NCBI GenBank assembly: GCA_947304395.1
Contig: CAMZBA010000002.1
Span: 1 to 48,592 of the forward strand
From: an uncultured Candidatus Saccharibacteria bacterium
GTDB lineage: Bacteria; Patescibacteriota; Saccharimonadia; Saccharimonadales; Saccharimonadaceae
Direction: 5' to 3'
Length of the DNA: 48,592 nucleotides
Every line of letters starts with the position of its first letter. Position 1 is the stretch's first letter. Positions 48,018 through 48,592 of the stretch are shown here, piece by piece. Below the pieces are notes generated by a model. That model searched no databases and was not told where the DNA came from. It saw only the letters and a list, made by a program, of their open reading frames with translations. The translations under genes and the position numbers were made by a program.

Positions 48018-48592
48018 TTAATTACTTTTTTCTTCTACAGTATATGTATCTCTCCTAATATAAATATCAAAGGTTATTTTTTGACCATCGGGTGACTCTA
48101 ATATAAATTCAGTTTTACCGGCTTTTTTAAATTCTGCATGAACTTTCCAATCTTCAATACCACTTTCATATCTGATGCTTAATTCACCATATTTATTATC
48201 AGTAAGATAAACTTTATAATTATCATCAAACTTATATTTTTCGCCATTGAATAATATGTCGGTACTATATACTGGTGGATTTATTATACATATAATTGTG
48301 AGTGCAATAATTATTATGCTACTTATTGCTACTCCCGTAATTCTTATTTTTTTATTATTAAATATAGCTAATGGATAAACTATTAATGCGCTCAAGCAAA
48401 AAATAGTTGTTAAAAGATGTCTTGGAAAAGAAAACATCGTTTTCGATAAATATCCAGCACACTCTTCTCCAGCTAATAACAACATAGGGATAAGAATCAA
48501 TAATCCCCACCATTTATCTTTTTTCATATAATAACCAATAAATCCCATTGGAAGACATGCAATTGTCCAACCAAACCAAAATCTATAGTAAG
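48018..48592 (-). CDS. membrane protein, 5' end outside the window
   Basis: The frame is open past the ATG at 48548 to the window edge (upstream codons read FWFGWTIACLP). That stretch is hydrophobic and continues a membrane helix, so the gene is probably truncated by the window. The visible part has about four membrane helices in the first 110 residues (GLLILIPMLLL, LLTTIFCLSALIVYPLAIF, VAISSIIIIALTIICII). An outside domain follows with ILFNGEKYKFDDNYKVYL, KYGELSIRYESGIEDWKVHAEF and ILESPDGQKITFDIYI. The coding DNA is visibly more AT-rich than the rest of the window, and no consensus module signals are seen. It resembles Firmicutes membrane proteins in style; family not assigned. Confidence 0.75.
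   Translation of the reverse strand, partial: YYRFWFGWTIACLPMGFIGYYMKKDKWWGLLILIPMLLLAGEECAGYLSKTMFSFPRHLLTTIFCLSALIVYPLAIFNNKKIRITGVAISSIIIIALTIICIINPPVYSTDILFNGEKYKFDDNYKVYLTDNKYGELSIRYESGIEDWKVHAEFKKAGKTEFILESPDGQKITFDIYIRRDTYTVEEKSN

Noticed and set aside
1-48592. CRISPR arrays, insertion sequences, rRNA and tRNA genes
   Set aside because: I saw no regular repeat-spacer series, no transposase gene with inverted ends and no recognisable rRNA or tRNA sequence in this window.

Overview
The window looks like a chromosome segment of a Patescibacteria (Candidate Phyla Radiation) organism, most likely a Candidatus Saccharibacteria (TM7) relative. This is inferred from gene content, not from a marker-gene tree. 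The supporting signs are a full set of str/S10/spc/alpha ribosomal genes with no rpmD (L30) between rpsE and rplO, an L36 without any cysteine, and TGA used only as a stop (so not the UGA=Gly groups). Genes are compact, several promoters are placed for leaderless transcription, and there is a prepilin, a VirB2/T4SS-pilin-like segment and PEGA-domain surface proteins.

Layout. 1-5056: end of rpsL, rpsG, an orphan repeat protein, a GH13 glucosidase, fusA. 5120-7618: four small orphan membrane or cytosolic genes. 7619-11557: tuf, a ManC-like nucleotidyltransferase, two related small membrane proteins. 11565-14486: rpsJ alone, then four orphan genes, each with its own promoter and terminator. 14617-21418: the main S10/spc run rplC-D-W-B-rpsS-rplV-rpsC-rplP-rpmC-rpsQ-rplN-X-E-rpsN-rpsH. 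21463-29825: a type VII secretion (Esx/WXG100, Firmicutes T7SSb-like) locus with seven small proteins, a divergent membrane protein, an EssC ATPase and an EsaB/YukD ubiquitin-like protein, followed by one more orphan gene. 30786-39888: the spc operon resumes (rplF-R-rpsE-rplO), then a DUF3841-like gene, secY, a sortase-fold protein lacking the catalytic His and Cys, infA, rpmJ, rpsM-K-D, rpoA, rplQ, rplM, rpsI. 39901-45981: a five-gene cell-envelope operon (PEGA protein, four-domain wall hydrolase, anchored unknown, pilin-like/VanY fusion, second PEGA protein). 45986-48592: a leaderless prepilin, a small secreted protein, an orphan gene and a 5'-truncated AT-rich membrane protein that looks foreign.

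How it fits together. The ribosomal supercluster is normally almost seamless. Here it is split at many of its joints by accessory modules. Most single-gene modules have the same layout: a near-consensus promoter (TTGACA-like, 16-17 nt spacer, TATAAT, often with TGn), a short leader, a strong AGGAGG about 5-8 nt before the start, one ORF and a compact hairpin terminator. Core genes and envelope genes instead use weak SDs, overlapping stop/start codons or leaderless starts. The two surface-directed loci, the T7SS and the wall-hydrolase/PEGA operon, are plausible tools for attachment to or attack on a host bacterium. That role is inference.

The main candidate for a new system is the T7SSb-like locus inserted between rpsH and rplF. 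EsaA, EssA and EssB are not in the window, so any functional machine is either minimal or completed elsewhere.
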